DNA from: Rhodoplanes sp. Z2-YC6860 | GTDB lineage: Bacteria > Pseudomonadota > Alphaproteobacteria > Rhizobiales > Xanthobacteraceae | Direction: 5' to 3' | Length of the DNA: 64,000 nt | NCBI RefSeq assembly: GCF_001579845.1 | Contig: NZ_CP007440.1 | Coordinates: 5,850,029 to 5,914,028 of the forward strand | Shown here: piece by piece, positions 52,346-60,191 of the stretch | How positions within the stretch are numbered: the first letter of the stretch is position 1 | How the letters are laid out: every line of letters starts with the position of its first letter | Program-made: the position numbers and the translations under genes | The notes under the pieces: model-generated | Seen by the model: only the letters and a program-made list of their open reading frames with translations | Database searches by the model: none | What the model was told of the DNA's origin: nothing

Positions 52346-53509
52346 ATGTCCCGCGGCCCCTGGAACGACCACTTCCCCGACAACTTCCTCTGGTCCAACG
52401 CCACGCTGATCCTGAAGGGCATGGCGCCCTACGGCGTGGTCGCGCTCGAAGAAATGGACCGCTGCTGCGAGAAGCTCCGCGCGCGGCAGAGCGAGGCGGA
52501 CCGCGGCAAGGCCTGGTTCGAGGAATGGCGCGCCATCGGCGATCTGATCGAGAAGCGCGGCGACGAGGCACTGGCGAAAAACCGCAAGATCACGGCGGGC
52601 GACTATTACCTCCGTGCCGGCATCTATCACTACAACGCCGAACGGTTCATCTCGCCGAGCCCGGAAAAGAAGGCGCAGTGCGCGCACGCCTACAAGGTCT
52701 GGCACCAGGGCATCCGGCTGCGTTATCCGGAGGTCGAGTTCATCGAGGTGCCTTACGAAGGCACGACGTTGCCGGCGCTGTTCATGCCGGGCAAAGGCAA
52801 CGGCCCCAAGCCCACCGTCGTGGTGGTCAACGGCATGGACAATGCCAAGGAGATGAGCATCTTCTTCTGCGGGCTTGAGTTCGCGCGCCGCGGCTTCAAC
52901 ACGCTCTGCCTGGACGGTCCCGGCATGGGCGAGATGCGGCGCATGCGCGATATGCCGAGCCGCTACGACTACGAGGTGCCGGGCGCGGCCGCCTTCGACT
53001 ATCTCGCAAAGCGGCCCGACGTGGACGCCAAGCGCATCGCCATCATGGGCTACAGCTTCGGCGGCTACTACTCGTCGCGCATCGCGGCCTTCGAGAAGCG
53101 CTACGCCGCCTGCATCGCGCTCTCGGCACTGCACTGGGACCTTGCCGCCTGGCAGACCAAGATCAAGGAAGCCAACAAGAACGCACCCAAGAGCGTGGCG
53201 CAGTCGAACTTCCAATGGCGCTGGGTCGCGGGCGCCGCCGACGAGGACGAAGGCATCGAGATCGCCAGGAAATTCTCGCTGAAGGACGCGGCGAAGCACA
53301 TCACCTGCCCGTTCCTGGTGACACACGCCGGCAACGACCGCGTCGTGCCGGTCGAAAACGCGCAGAAGCTCTATGATGCGGTCGGCTCGTCCAACAAGAC
53401 CATCAAGATCTTCACCACCGAGGAAGGCGGCGCCGAGCACGCCCATGTCGACAACCGCCAGATCGGCATCGACTTCGCCGCCGACTGGCTCGCCGAGAAC
53501 ATGAAATAA
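52346..53509 (+). CDS. Alpha/beta hydrolase of the 2,6-dihydroxypseudooxynicotine hydrolase (C-C hydrolase) type, 2
   Basis: A 387-residue paralogue of the protein at 45173, with the same N-terminal cap (LWSNAT, AGDYYLRAGIYHYNAERF) and triad Ser237 (GYSFGG), Asp331 (HAGNDRVV), His365 (AEHAHVDNR). Both share the PYEGT-LPA segment before the core. By family it would hydrolyse a C-C bond next to a keto group, or an ester. The signal-less DctP-like gene follows 11 bp later. Confidence 0.78.
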   Translation: MSRGPWNDHFPDNFLWSNATLILKGMAPYGVVALEEMDRCCEKLRARQSEADRGKAWFEEWRAIGDLIEKRGDEALAKNRKITAGDYYLRAGIYHYNAERFISPSPEKKAQCAHAYKVWHQGIRLRYPEVEFIEVPYEGTTLPALFMPGKGNGPKPTVVVVNGMDNAKEMSIFFCGLEFARRGFNTLCLDGPGMGEMRRMRDMPSRYDYEVPGAAAFDYLAKRPDVDAKRIAIMGYSFGGYYSSRIAAFEKRYAACIALSALHWDLAAWQTKIKEANKNAPKSVAQSNFQWRWVAGAADEDEGIEIARKFSLKDAAKHITCPFLVTHAGNDRVVPVENAQKLYDAVGSSNKTIKIFTTEEGGAEHAHVDNRQIGIDFAADWLAENMK

Positions 53510-53520
53510 CGGGACACAGC

Positions 53521-54447
53521 ATGGCCAATCCGATCGTGATCCGTATGGGCGGCTACGGGCCGCCCACCACCGGCTTCAGTCAGGCGATGAAGCTCATCGG
53601 CGACAAGCTCGTCGCGCAGTTCGGCGACCGCATCGACGTGAAGTACGTCTGGAACATCATGGATTTCGGCTACAAGGCCGAGGAGATCCTGTGGCTGGTC
53701 GAAAGCGGCATCCTGACGCTCGGCTACCAGTCGTCGAGCTATCTCACCGACCGCGTGCCGGAGCTGAGCTTCGTCGACATGCCGTTCCTGTTCGAGAACA
53801 ATGACCACGCGCGCGGCGCGATGGACGGCGCGCTCGGCAAGCGGCTCGTACAGGCGATCGAGAGCAAGGTGAACTTCCGCATCCTCGGCTGGTACGAGAA
53901 CGGCTTCCGCCAGATCTCCAATCGGGTGCGCACCGTGCGCACGCCCTCCGATTTCAAGGCCATGACCATCCGCGTGCTGCCGAGCAAGATCCAGGCGCGC
54001 ACGTTCGAACTTCTTGGCGCCAAGCCGATGATCATGGACCTCACCGACGCGATCCGGATGATCAAAGCGTCAGAGATCGACGCCCAAGAGAACCCGCTGA
54101 CCAACACGGTCACCTACGGCGTTCACAAGTTCCATCGCTTTCACACCATCAGCAATCACTTCTACATCTCGCGGCCCATCTTCCTGCACCAGCCGACCTT
54201 CGACGCCTGGCCGGATGATCTGAAGGCCGCGATGCAGAAGGCGGTGAACGAGTCGGTCGCGTTCCAGCGCGGACTGCATGTGAAGGAGGAGCTGGACGCC
54301 GAGAATGCGATCAAGGCGGAAGGCTGCGAGATCGTCGAACTCGACGGCGCGCAGCACGATGCCTTCGCCAAGGCGGTGCAGCCGATCTACGCCGAGGCTC
54401 GGAAAGATCTCGGCAATGAGCTGTTCGACTTAGCTGGCACCAAATAA
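53521..54447 (+). CDS. DctP-family (TRAP) binding-protein-like protein without signal peptide
   Basis: A 308-residue protein of the TRAP-transporter DctP family: FVDMPFLFENNDHARGAMDG, RILGWYENGFRQISN, and MIMDLTDAIRMIKASEIDAQENPL are typical ligand-site pieces. It begins directly with mature-like sequence (MANPIVIRMGGYGPP) and has no hydrophobic leader. The preceding stop is only 11 bp upstream, so no longer start is possible. No DctQ or DctM gene is near. It is therefore predicted to be cytoplasmic. It may be an enzyme or an intracellular carrier that re-uses the fold, as Pht5-type decarboxylases re-use another binding-protein fold. Confidence 0.82.
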   Translation: MANPIVIRMGGYGPPTTGFSQAMKLIGDKLVAQFGDRIDVKYVWNIMDFGYKAEEILWLVESGILTLGYQSSSYLTDRVPELSFVDMPFLFENNDHARGAMDGALGKRLVQAIESKVNFRILGWYENGFRQISNRVRTVRTPSDFKAMTIRVLPSKIQARTFELLGAKPMIMDLTDAIRMIKASEIDAQENPLTNTVTYGVHKFHRFHTISNHFYISRPIFLHQPTFDAWPDDLKAAMQKAVNESVAFQRGLHVKEELDAENAIKAEGCEIVELDGAQHDAFAKAVQPIYAEARKDLGNELFDLAGTK

Positions 54448-54453
54448 TTTCCG

Positions 54454-54550
54454 ACGGTCATGGCCGGGCTTGTCCCGGCCATCCCGCTTAGGGAGGCACT
54501 GTGCTCACCCAATCGAGATGCCCGCGACAAGCGCGGGCATGACAGCGGAG
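54454..54550. repeat. Intergenic palindromic repeat, GTCATGGCCGGG family, copy 2
   Basis: A 97-bp relative of the element at 25716: GGTCATGGCCGGGCTTGTCC with CCGGCCAT partner, then CGCTTAGGGA, TGCTCACC and the hairpin GCCCGCGACAAGCGCGGGC. It lies between the convergent DctP-like and MmgE/PrpD genes. Confidence 0.8.
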
Positions 54551-54558
54551 TTTGTTGC

Positions 54559-55962
54559 TCAGCGCTTGCCCGACAACACCTGTCCAAGCCACCGCGGATC
54601 GAGCCGGTCGAGATCGCGCGACATCGCGACGATCTCGCCGCAGGTCTTGTCGCCGCCCCGCGGCGCAAGCTCCTGGATAAACCGCGCCTCGTGCTCGGCG
54701 GCGGTGAAGGGCTGCGAGGGGCTTCCCTTCGGCGCCGGCACCAGCATCGAAAACTTGCGCCCGTCACGCAGTACCACCGAGACCCGCGCCGCGGTGGAAA
54801 GCTCGTTGCTCGCGGCCTCGACCTCGTCGTCGAGCGCAATCGTGGTGCGCTCCTCGATGTCGTGAAGTCTCTTGTCCTTCAATCCAGCCTTATAGTCCGG
54901 AATGCCCAACGTGGTGATACCGCCTGGCGCAAGCGGAACCTTCGCAGCCAGCGCCACGCTGAACGGCAGGCACATCTGCGCGGCTTGCAAGTCCACCGGA
55001 TGTGGATTGGTCAATCGCCCCTGGATGATCTTCGGGATGCCCAGCGCCATGCTGGCGATGTCGTTGCTGCCGAATCCGTGCTGCTCGCGGAGGACCAGCA
55101 TGGCGTCGATGCCGGCCGCGACGCGGGCCGCAGCGGCATGCGACTTCACCAGCACGTCCATCAGATGGAAGCGCTGGCCCAGCCCCTCCTCGATCACCGC
55201 CGGATTGAAGCCGTCCGCATAGGCGCGGGCGAAGCCGCCCTGCCCTTCGATGATATCGTTGGGTCCGCTATAGCCCTGCTCGGCGAGCAACGCCGCGGCG
55301 ACGCCGCCCTCGGCGGCATGCGCGGCGTGAATGCGCTTCGCCGAGCCGCCCGAATAGTAGAATTGCGCGAGCCCGCCAGCGTGGCCGCCGGCGATGCCCA
55401 ACGCGTCGGCGATCTTCTGCGCCGCGTCCTTGCCACGGAACAGCAGCCGCCCCGACGCCGCCGCGGTGCCGAAACCGTCGCAGGTGCCTGTGCTCTGGAA
55501 GCCGCGCTTGAAATGGCCGGGCTGCACCGACAACCCGATGCGGATGATCGTTTCGTAAGCCGCAACGACCGCGGCCAGCACGTCGGGACCCGATGCGCCG
55601 GTGTGCTCGCCGACCGCAAGCGCCGCCGACCAAGCAGCGACCCCGGGATGCAGCATGGCGCCGACGTGGGTGTCGTCGCCATCGAAGCTCGAACCGAAGG
55701 TGACGTTGAGGAATGTCGCGTGCTGCGGATTGACCGTCTCGGCCTCGAACAGCACATGCGAATTTCCGGCGCGGCCGACCAGCCCGACATAACGCCGCGA
55801 CCAGTCGCTCCACGGCAGCCGCGCGCCGATCGAGCAGACGCGGAGGTGATCCAGAAACAGCCAGCCGAGCTTCCGCCGCACCTCGTCGGGCAAAGTCCTG
55901 GCGTCGAACCCGGCCGCAAAGGACGCCAGCGCTCGCGTGGATTGATGTTGCGCGATCGCCAT
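54559..55962 (-). CDS. MmgE/PrpD-family protein (2-methylcitrate dehydratase-like)
   Basis: A 467-residue protein of the MmgE/PrpD family, in which PrpD dehydrates 2-methylcitrate and other members act as cis-aconitate decarboxylase-like enzymes. Family segments are FGSSFDGDDTHVGAMLHPG, GSNDIASMALGIPKIIQGRL and FLDHLRVCSIGARLPW near the N-terminus. Start ATG 55962 overlaps the stop of the binding-protein gene (TGATG). It is the third gene of a tightly overlapping minus-strand operon with an altered hydrolase and a binding protein. Confidence 0.82.
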   Translation of the reverse strand: MAIAQHQSTRALASFAAGFDARTLPDEVRRKLGWLFLDHLRVCSIGARLPWSDWSRRYVGLVGRAGNSHVLFEAETVNPQHATFLNVTFGSSFDGDDTHVGAMLHPGVAAWSAALAVGEHTGASGPDVLAAVVAAYETIIRIGLSVQPGHFKRGFQSTGTCDGFGTAAASGRLLFRGKDAAQKIADALGIAGGHAGGLAQFYYSGGSAKRIHAAHAAEGGVAAALLAEQGYSGPNDIIEGQGGFARAYADGFNPAVIEEGLGQRFHLMDVLVKSHAAAARVAAGIDAMLVLREQHGFGSNDIASMALGIPKIIQGRLTNPHPVDLQAAQMCLPFSVALAAKVPLAPGGITTLGIPDYKAGLKDKRLHDIEERTTIALDDEVEAASNELSTAARVSVVLRDGRKFSMLVPAPKGSPSQPFTAAEHEARFIQELAPRGGDKTCGEIVAMSRDLDRLDPRWLGQVLSGKR

Positions 55963-56930
55963 CACTGCACCGTCTTGAACAGGTCGGCGAGGTTGCCGTA
56001 CTTCACGAAATCGCGCTCCATCACCTGGCGGAACTCATCAGGCTTGCTTGCCACGACCTCGGAACCGCTGCTCGCGAGATTGTCGGTCACGGGCTTCTCC
56101 GCCATCGCGGCGCGGACCGCGCCCGAAAGCTTGTCCATCGTGGGCGCGGGCAGCCCGGCCGGCGCCACCATGCCGATCCACGACACCGCCTCGTAGCCCG
56201 GCACGCCCGCCTCGGCCACGGTCGGCACCTCCGGCAGCGCCTTCGAACGATCGAGGCTGCCGACTGCAAGCGCGCGCAGCACGCCGCCGCGAATATGCGG
56301 AATGAGCCCCGCCATGAAGCCCCACATGGCCGGCACCTGGTTCGAGACCACCGCCTGGATGGCAAGCCCGGTGCCCTGGAACGGCACGTGGGTGATCTTC
56401 AGCCCGGTCATGCGGTTGAAGATCTCGCCCGCGAGATGATTGGGGCCGCCGACGCCGGACGACGCGTAGAACAACTCGCCGGGCTTCGAGCGCGCCAGCG
56501 CCATGAACTCCTGCAGGCTCTGCACCGGCAGCGACGGATGCACCACCAGCATCACGGTGTTGCGGGTGAGCAACGACACCGGCGCGAAGTCCTTCAGCGG
56601 GTCATAGCCGATCGACTGGCCGATATGCGGCGCGATCACCAGCGAGGATTCGGTCGAGACCAGCAGGGTGTGGCCGTCCGGATCGGACTTCGCCACCACG
56701 CCGGTGCCGATGCGTCCCGCGGCGCCGGCGCGGTTCTCGACCACGATAGATTGGCCGAGCGACGCCTGCATGTAAGGCGAAATGAGCCGCGACACGATGT
56801 CGGCGCCGCCGCCCGGCGCGAACGGCACGATGATGCGCACCGGATGCGTCGGATAGGCCTGCGCCCGCGCGCGTCCCGGCAGCGCGACGGCCGCTGCCAA
56901 TCCACCGACAACGCCTCGCCGCGTGATCAT
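55962..56930 (-). CDS. TTT-family (Bug/TctC) periplasmic substrate-binding protein 10
   Basis: A 322-residue binding protein with short Tat-like leader (MITRRGVVGGLAAAVALPG, cleavage near ARA-QAY), ligand motif IIVPFAPGGGADIVSR and SDPDGHTLLVST. Its ATG overlaps the stop of the hydrolase gene by 4 bp, and its stop overlaps the MmgE/PrpD start, so the binding protein is translationally coupled to enzymes on both sides. Confidence 0.9.
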   Translation of the reverse strand: MITRRGVVGGLAAAVALPGRARAQAYPTHPVRIIVPFAPGGGADIVSRLISPYMQASLGQSIVVENRAGAAGRIGTGVVAKSDPDGHTLLVSTESSLVIAPHIGQSIGYDPLKDFAPVSLLTRNTVMLVVHPSLPVQSLQEFMALARSKPGELFYASSGVGGPNHLAGEIFNRMTGLKITHVPFQGTGLAIQAVVSNQVPAMWGFMAGLIPHIRGGVLRALAVGSLDRSKALPEVPTVAEAGVPGYEAVSWIGMVAPAGLPAPTMDKLSGAVRAAMAEKPVTDNLASSGSEVVASKPDEFRQVMERDFVKYGNLADLFKTVQ

Positions 56931-57739
56931 TCGGCGGCCTTTGCCTTGGCGGCGTCGGCCTCGCGCATGAAGGCGAGCGCATGCTGCGCGCAAATGTCCG
57001 GCTCGACCGCCGCGATGTGATAACTGTCGCCCGGCATGACGATCACGCGCGACACCGGAATTTTCGCCGCGTAGCGCTCGACCGCCTCGACAGTCTGCAA
57101 GCCGCTCTCCTGTGTGGTGACGATCAGCGTCGGCGCGGCGATGCGCGACAACTCTTTTTCCAGCTCCATGTCGATCCGCGAAGCCGACGCGTTGAACGCC
57201 GCACGGCCTGACGTCTTGCCCATCAGTTCGTCGGCCCACCATTTCAGCTGCGCCTCGGACGCCGAGTTCCCGAGCCGCGCGCGCATGGTCTCGGCGGCCC
57301 AGCGATGCACGCCCTTGGTGCGAATGAGGTCGGCATTGCCGCTGCCGCTACCGCGCACCGGCGAGCCGAACAGGCAGAGCGAGCGCAGCCGCGACGGCTG
57401 ATCGATGGCCAGTCGCATGCAAGCCGAGCCGCCATACTTCGCGCCGATCAGATGACAGCGCTCGATCTGCAGCGCGTCGAGGAAGCGTCCGATGTCGGCA
57501 GCAAGCTCGGCCGCCGTCCAGCCGTATTCGACTGGCTCAGGCGACGAGCCGAAACCCGGGAGGTCGGGACGAATGACACGGTAGTGCCTCGATAGATGCG
57601 GCACCCAGCAGGTCCAGGCGCGCGAGGATTCTGAATTGCCGTGGATCATCACCACCGGCTCGGGCGCGGCCCACGGCTCGCCGAACCAGTGGTCCTCGTA
57701 AGCGATCGTCACGCCGGGACGCACTTCAACCTTGTTCAT
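56927..57739 (-). CDS. Alpha/beta hydrolase with Lys in place of the catalytic nucleophile
   Basis: A 270-residue alpha/beta-hydrolase: oxyanion loop MIHGNSESSRAW (31-42), RPDLPGFGSS, and His in GDSYHIAAV. The nucleophile elbow G-x-Ser-x-G is IGAKYGGS here, so Lys101 (codon 57437-57439, AAG) stands where Ser, Asp or Cys should be. It cannot work by the usual acyl-enzyme route and may be a non-catalytic binder or use another chemistry. Start ATG 57739 is preceded by a short frame without a better start. First gene of the minus-strand operon, divergent from binding protein 11. Confidence 0.8.
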   Translation of the reverse strand: MNKVEVRPGVTIAYEDHWFGEPWAAPEPVVMIHGNSESSRAWTCWVPHLSRHYRVIRPDLPGFGSSPEPVEYGWTAAELAADIGRFLDALQIERCHLIGAKYGGSACMRLAIDQPSRLRSLCLFGSPVRGSGSGNADLIRTKGVHRWAAETMRARLGNSASEAQLKWWADELMGKTSGRAAFNASASRIDMELEKELSRIAAPTLIVTTQESGLQTVEAVERYAAKIPVSRVIVMPGDSYHIAAVEPDICAQHALAFMREADAAKAKAAE

Positions 57740-57908
57740 GACGTCACGCCCTAACCCGCTCCACCACACTTTGCCACCGTTTTATGCACGCGGGAATGCG
57801 CCGCACGGATTCCGCCGAATGGCGCTTGTGCAAGGCCGTCGCTGCTTCCTACAATCCCGGCAATTAAAAAACAGCGCGCCGCAACGGTGTGCCGCAGGGA
57901 GGAATGTA

Positions 57909-58904
57909 ATGCGTCGATTGGGCGGCGTCTTGCTTTGGCTTGTCTGCGCAGTGCTGCTGGCAAGCCCTGCTTCCGCACAGGGCACCTATCCTAACCGTCC
58001 GATCCGCGTGCTGATCCCTTATGCGCCCGGCGGGCTCACCGATGTGGTGGCCCGATACTACGGCGATTATCTGCGCAAAACGCAGGGCCAGACCGTGCTG
58101 GTCGAGAACAAGCCCGGCGCCTCCGGCATCATCGCCATCGAGGAATTGGCCCGCGCCAAGCCCGATGGCTACACCATCATGGTCGGCAACATCTCGACCA
58201 ATTGCCTGACGCCGGTGCTGCTCGCCAAGCGCATGCGCATCGATTACGACAAGGATGTGCAGATCATCGCGCGGCTCGCCGATACGCCGGTGTTCTTCAT
58301 GGCGACGACGGTAAACTTTCCGCCGAAGACCTTCGCCGAGTTCGTCGATTACGCGAAAGCGCATCCCGATGAGGTGCGCTACGCCAGCGCCGGCGTCGGC
58401 GCCTATCAGCACGTCAACACCGAGATCCTGGCGAAGCGCGCCGGCGGGCTGAAGCTCGTCCACATTCCGTTCAAGGACGGCGGCCCGGGCATCCTGAAAG
58501 ATATCGCCGGCGGCGACACCCAGGTGTCGTGGTTCAACGTCTCCAACTCGGTCGGCATGATCAAAGCCGGCCGGGTGCGCCCGCTCGCGGTCGCGGCCGA
58601 TGCACGGCTGCCGGCCTGGCCGGACGTGCCGACCATCGCCGAGGTCGGCTTTCCAGGCTTCCGCCCGTCGCAATGGTCGGCGGCCTTTGCGCCGGCCGGC
58701 GTGCCGCGCGAGATCATCGACAAGCTGCACGCGGCGTTCACGGAAGCCGCACGCACGCCCGAACTGAAAGCGATCTTCGAGAAAAGCGGCATGTTCGCGC
58801 CGGTCGACAAGACCGCCGAAGATGCGCGCGCGTGGCTCAAGAACGAGATGGAAACCTGGCGGCGCGACATCGCCGATGCGGGCGTGAAGGTGGACAGCGA
58901 GTGA
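57909..58904 (+). CDS. TTT-family (Bug/TctC) periplasmic substrate-binding protein 11
   Basis: A 331-residue binding protein: signal peptide ending near ASA-QGT, ligand motif VLIPYAPGGLTDVVAR and KPDGYTIMVGN. GGGAGGAATGTA precedes ATG 57909. A single gene followed by a repeat and then the dehydrogenase operon; it is divergent from the altered hydrolase operon. Confidence 0.9.
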   Translation: MRRLGGVLLWLVCAVLLASPASAQGTYPNRPIRVLIPYAPGGLTDVVARYYGDYLRKTQGQTVLVENKPGASGIIAIEELARAKPDGYTIMVGNISTNCLTPVLLAKRMRIDYDKDVQIIARLADTPVFFMATTVNFPPKTFAEFVDYAKAHPDEVRYASAGVGAYQHVNTEILAKRAGGLKLVHIPFKDGGPGILKDIAGGDTQVSWFNVSNSVGMIKAGRVRPLAVAADARLPAWPDVPTIAEVGFPGFRPSQWSAAFAPAGVPREIIDKLHAAFTEAARTPELKAIFEKSGMFAPVDKTAEDARAWLKNEMETWRRDIADAGVKVDSE

Positions 58905-58932
58905 TTTGCCACCGCTGCAGAAGCCAACCCCG

Positions 58933-59060
58933 CCTCATCCTGAGAAGCCCGCCACAAGCGCGTTTACGCGCGTCTTCGACGCGCTATGGCGGGCGTCTCG
59001 AAGGATGGGGCGGCCTCGTCCTTCGAGACGCATCGCTTCGCGATGCTCCGCAGGATGAGG
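58933..59060. repeat. Palindromic repeat, CCTCATCCTGAG family, copy 2, with nested element
   Basis: A 128-bp relative of the element at 24593, with ends CCTCATCCTGAG and CCGCAGGATGAGG and the inner hairpin GCATCGCTTCGCGATGC. After the first 14 bp it is interrupted by a 48-bp insert at 58947-58994 with arms GCCCGCCA and TGGCGGGC, nearly identical to the one at 46362. Confidence 0.82.
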
Positions 59061-59103
59061 CAGGGCTGTCGGCACGCCGGATTGAAAGAAAAGGGATAGG
59101 AAA

Positions 59104-60156
59104 TTGAAAATCGGAATCATGCACGGCGACGACATCGGCCTGGAAGTCGTTCCCGAAGCCGTGAAGGTGATGAAAGCTGCGGCGGCCAAGACCGGGCTCG
59201 CCATCGAATGGCACGAGCTGCTGATCGGAAAGGCCGGCCACGAGAAATACGGCGACACGCTGCCCAAGATCACCGAGGACACGCTGCGCACCCTCGACGG
59301 CTGGTTCATGGGCCCGATCGGCCATGGTGCCTATCCGCGCGGCGACATGACCTGGGTGATGCCGCCGATCCGCAAGAAGTTCGATCTGTTCACCGCACTG
59401 CGGCCGTCGCTGTCGCATCCGACCATTCCGTCGATCCACAAGAACGTCGACATCGCGTTCTTCCGCGAGCTCACGGAGGGCATGCTTTATTCGGAGACGG
59501 TCGTCGCCGGCTTGCCCGAGTTCCGGCCGAACGACGACATCACCATCTCGTCGCGCGTGATCACCCGCAAGGGCTCGAACCGAGTCGCGCGCGAAGCGTT
59601 CGAATTGGCGCGCACGCGGCCGCGCAAGAAGGTCACCGCCGCACACAAGGAACCGGTCTATCGGCTGGCCTGCGGCATGTTCGCCGAGGAGTGCCGCAAG
59701 GTCGCGAAGGAATATCCGGACGTCGCCTATGACGAGATGATGATCGACTCGATCGCCATGAAGCTCGTCACCGATCCGCAGCGCTTCGACGTGGTCGTCA
59801 CCACCAACCAGTTCGGCGATATCCTGACCGACATCGGCGCGGGCCTGGTCGGAGGCTTGGGTCTCGCGCCGGGCCTGTGCATCGGCGAGAAGCAGGCGAT
59901 GGCACAGGCGACGCACGGCTCGGCGCCCGACATCTCAGGCCAGAACATCGCCAATCCCTACGCCATGATCGTGTCGGGCCAAATGCTGATGGGCTGGCTT
60001 GGTCGGAAGCATAAGAACGACAAGGCTATCGCTGCGTCCGACTTGATGCTCAAGGCGGTGACCAAGGTTCTGGCCGACGGCAAGGCGCTGACGCGCGATC
60101 TCGGCGGCAAGGCGAGCACGACCGAAATGGGAGACGCCATCGTCGCGGCGCTCTGA
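59104..60156 (+). CDS. Isocitrate/isopropylmalate dehydrogenase-family protein
   Basis: A 350-residue beta-decarboxylating dehydrogenase. The N-terminal KIGIMHGDDIG matches the family start, the segment YDEMMIDSIAMKLVTDPQRF, then VVTTNQFGDILTDIGAGLVGG, carries the metal and substrate Asp residues, and ATHGSAPDISGQNIANP lies near the nucleotide site. It oxidises and decarboxylates a 2-hydroxy-3-carboxy acid such as isopropylmalate or tartrate; the context points to a catabolic diacid, not leucine synthesis. Start TTG 59104 with AAGGGATAGG upstream is needed to keep the first strand; ATG 59119 would cut it. It heads an operon with a binding protein and two acyl-CoA dehydrogenases. Confidence 0.85.
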   Translation: MKIGIMHGDDIGLEVVPEAVKVMKAAAAKTGLAIEWHELLIGKAGHEKYGDTLPKITEDTLRTLDGWFMGPIGHGAYPRGDMTWVMPPIRKKFDLFTALRPSLSHPTIPSIHKNVDIAFFRELTEGMLYSETVVAGLPEFRPNDDITISSRVITRKGSNRVAREAFELARTRPRKKVTAAHKEPVYRLACGMFAEECRKVAKEYPDVAYDEMMIDSIAMKLVTDPQRFDVVVTTNQFGDILTDIGAGLVGGLGLAPGLCIGEKQAMAQATHGSAPDISGQNIANPYAMIVSGQMLMGWLGRKHKNDKAIAASDLMLKAVTKVLADGKALTRDLGGKASTTEMGDAIVAAL

Positions 60157-60191
60157 CCAAACAACGACAAGAATTCAACGGGAGGACGGCA

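Noticed and set aside
13049-59060. A CRISPR array, considered because of multiple palindromic repeats.
   Set aside because: Copies are single, kilobases apart, differ in length, and have no regularly spaced spacers or cas genes.
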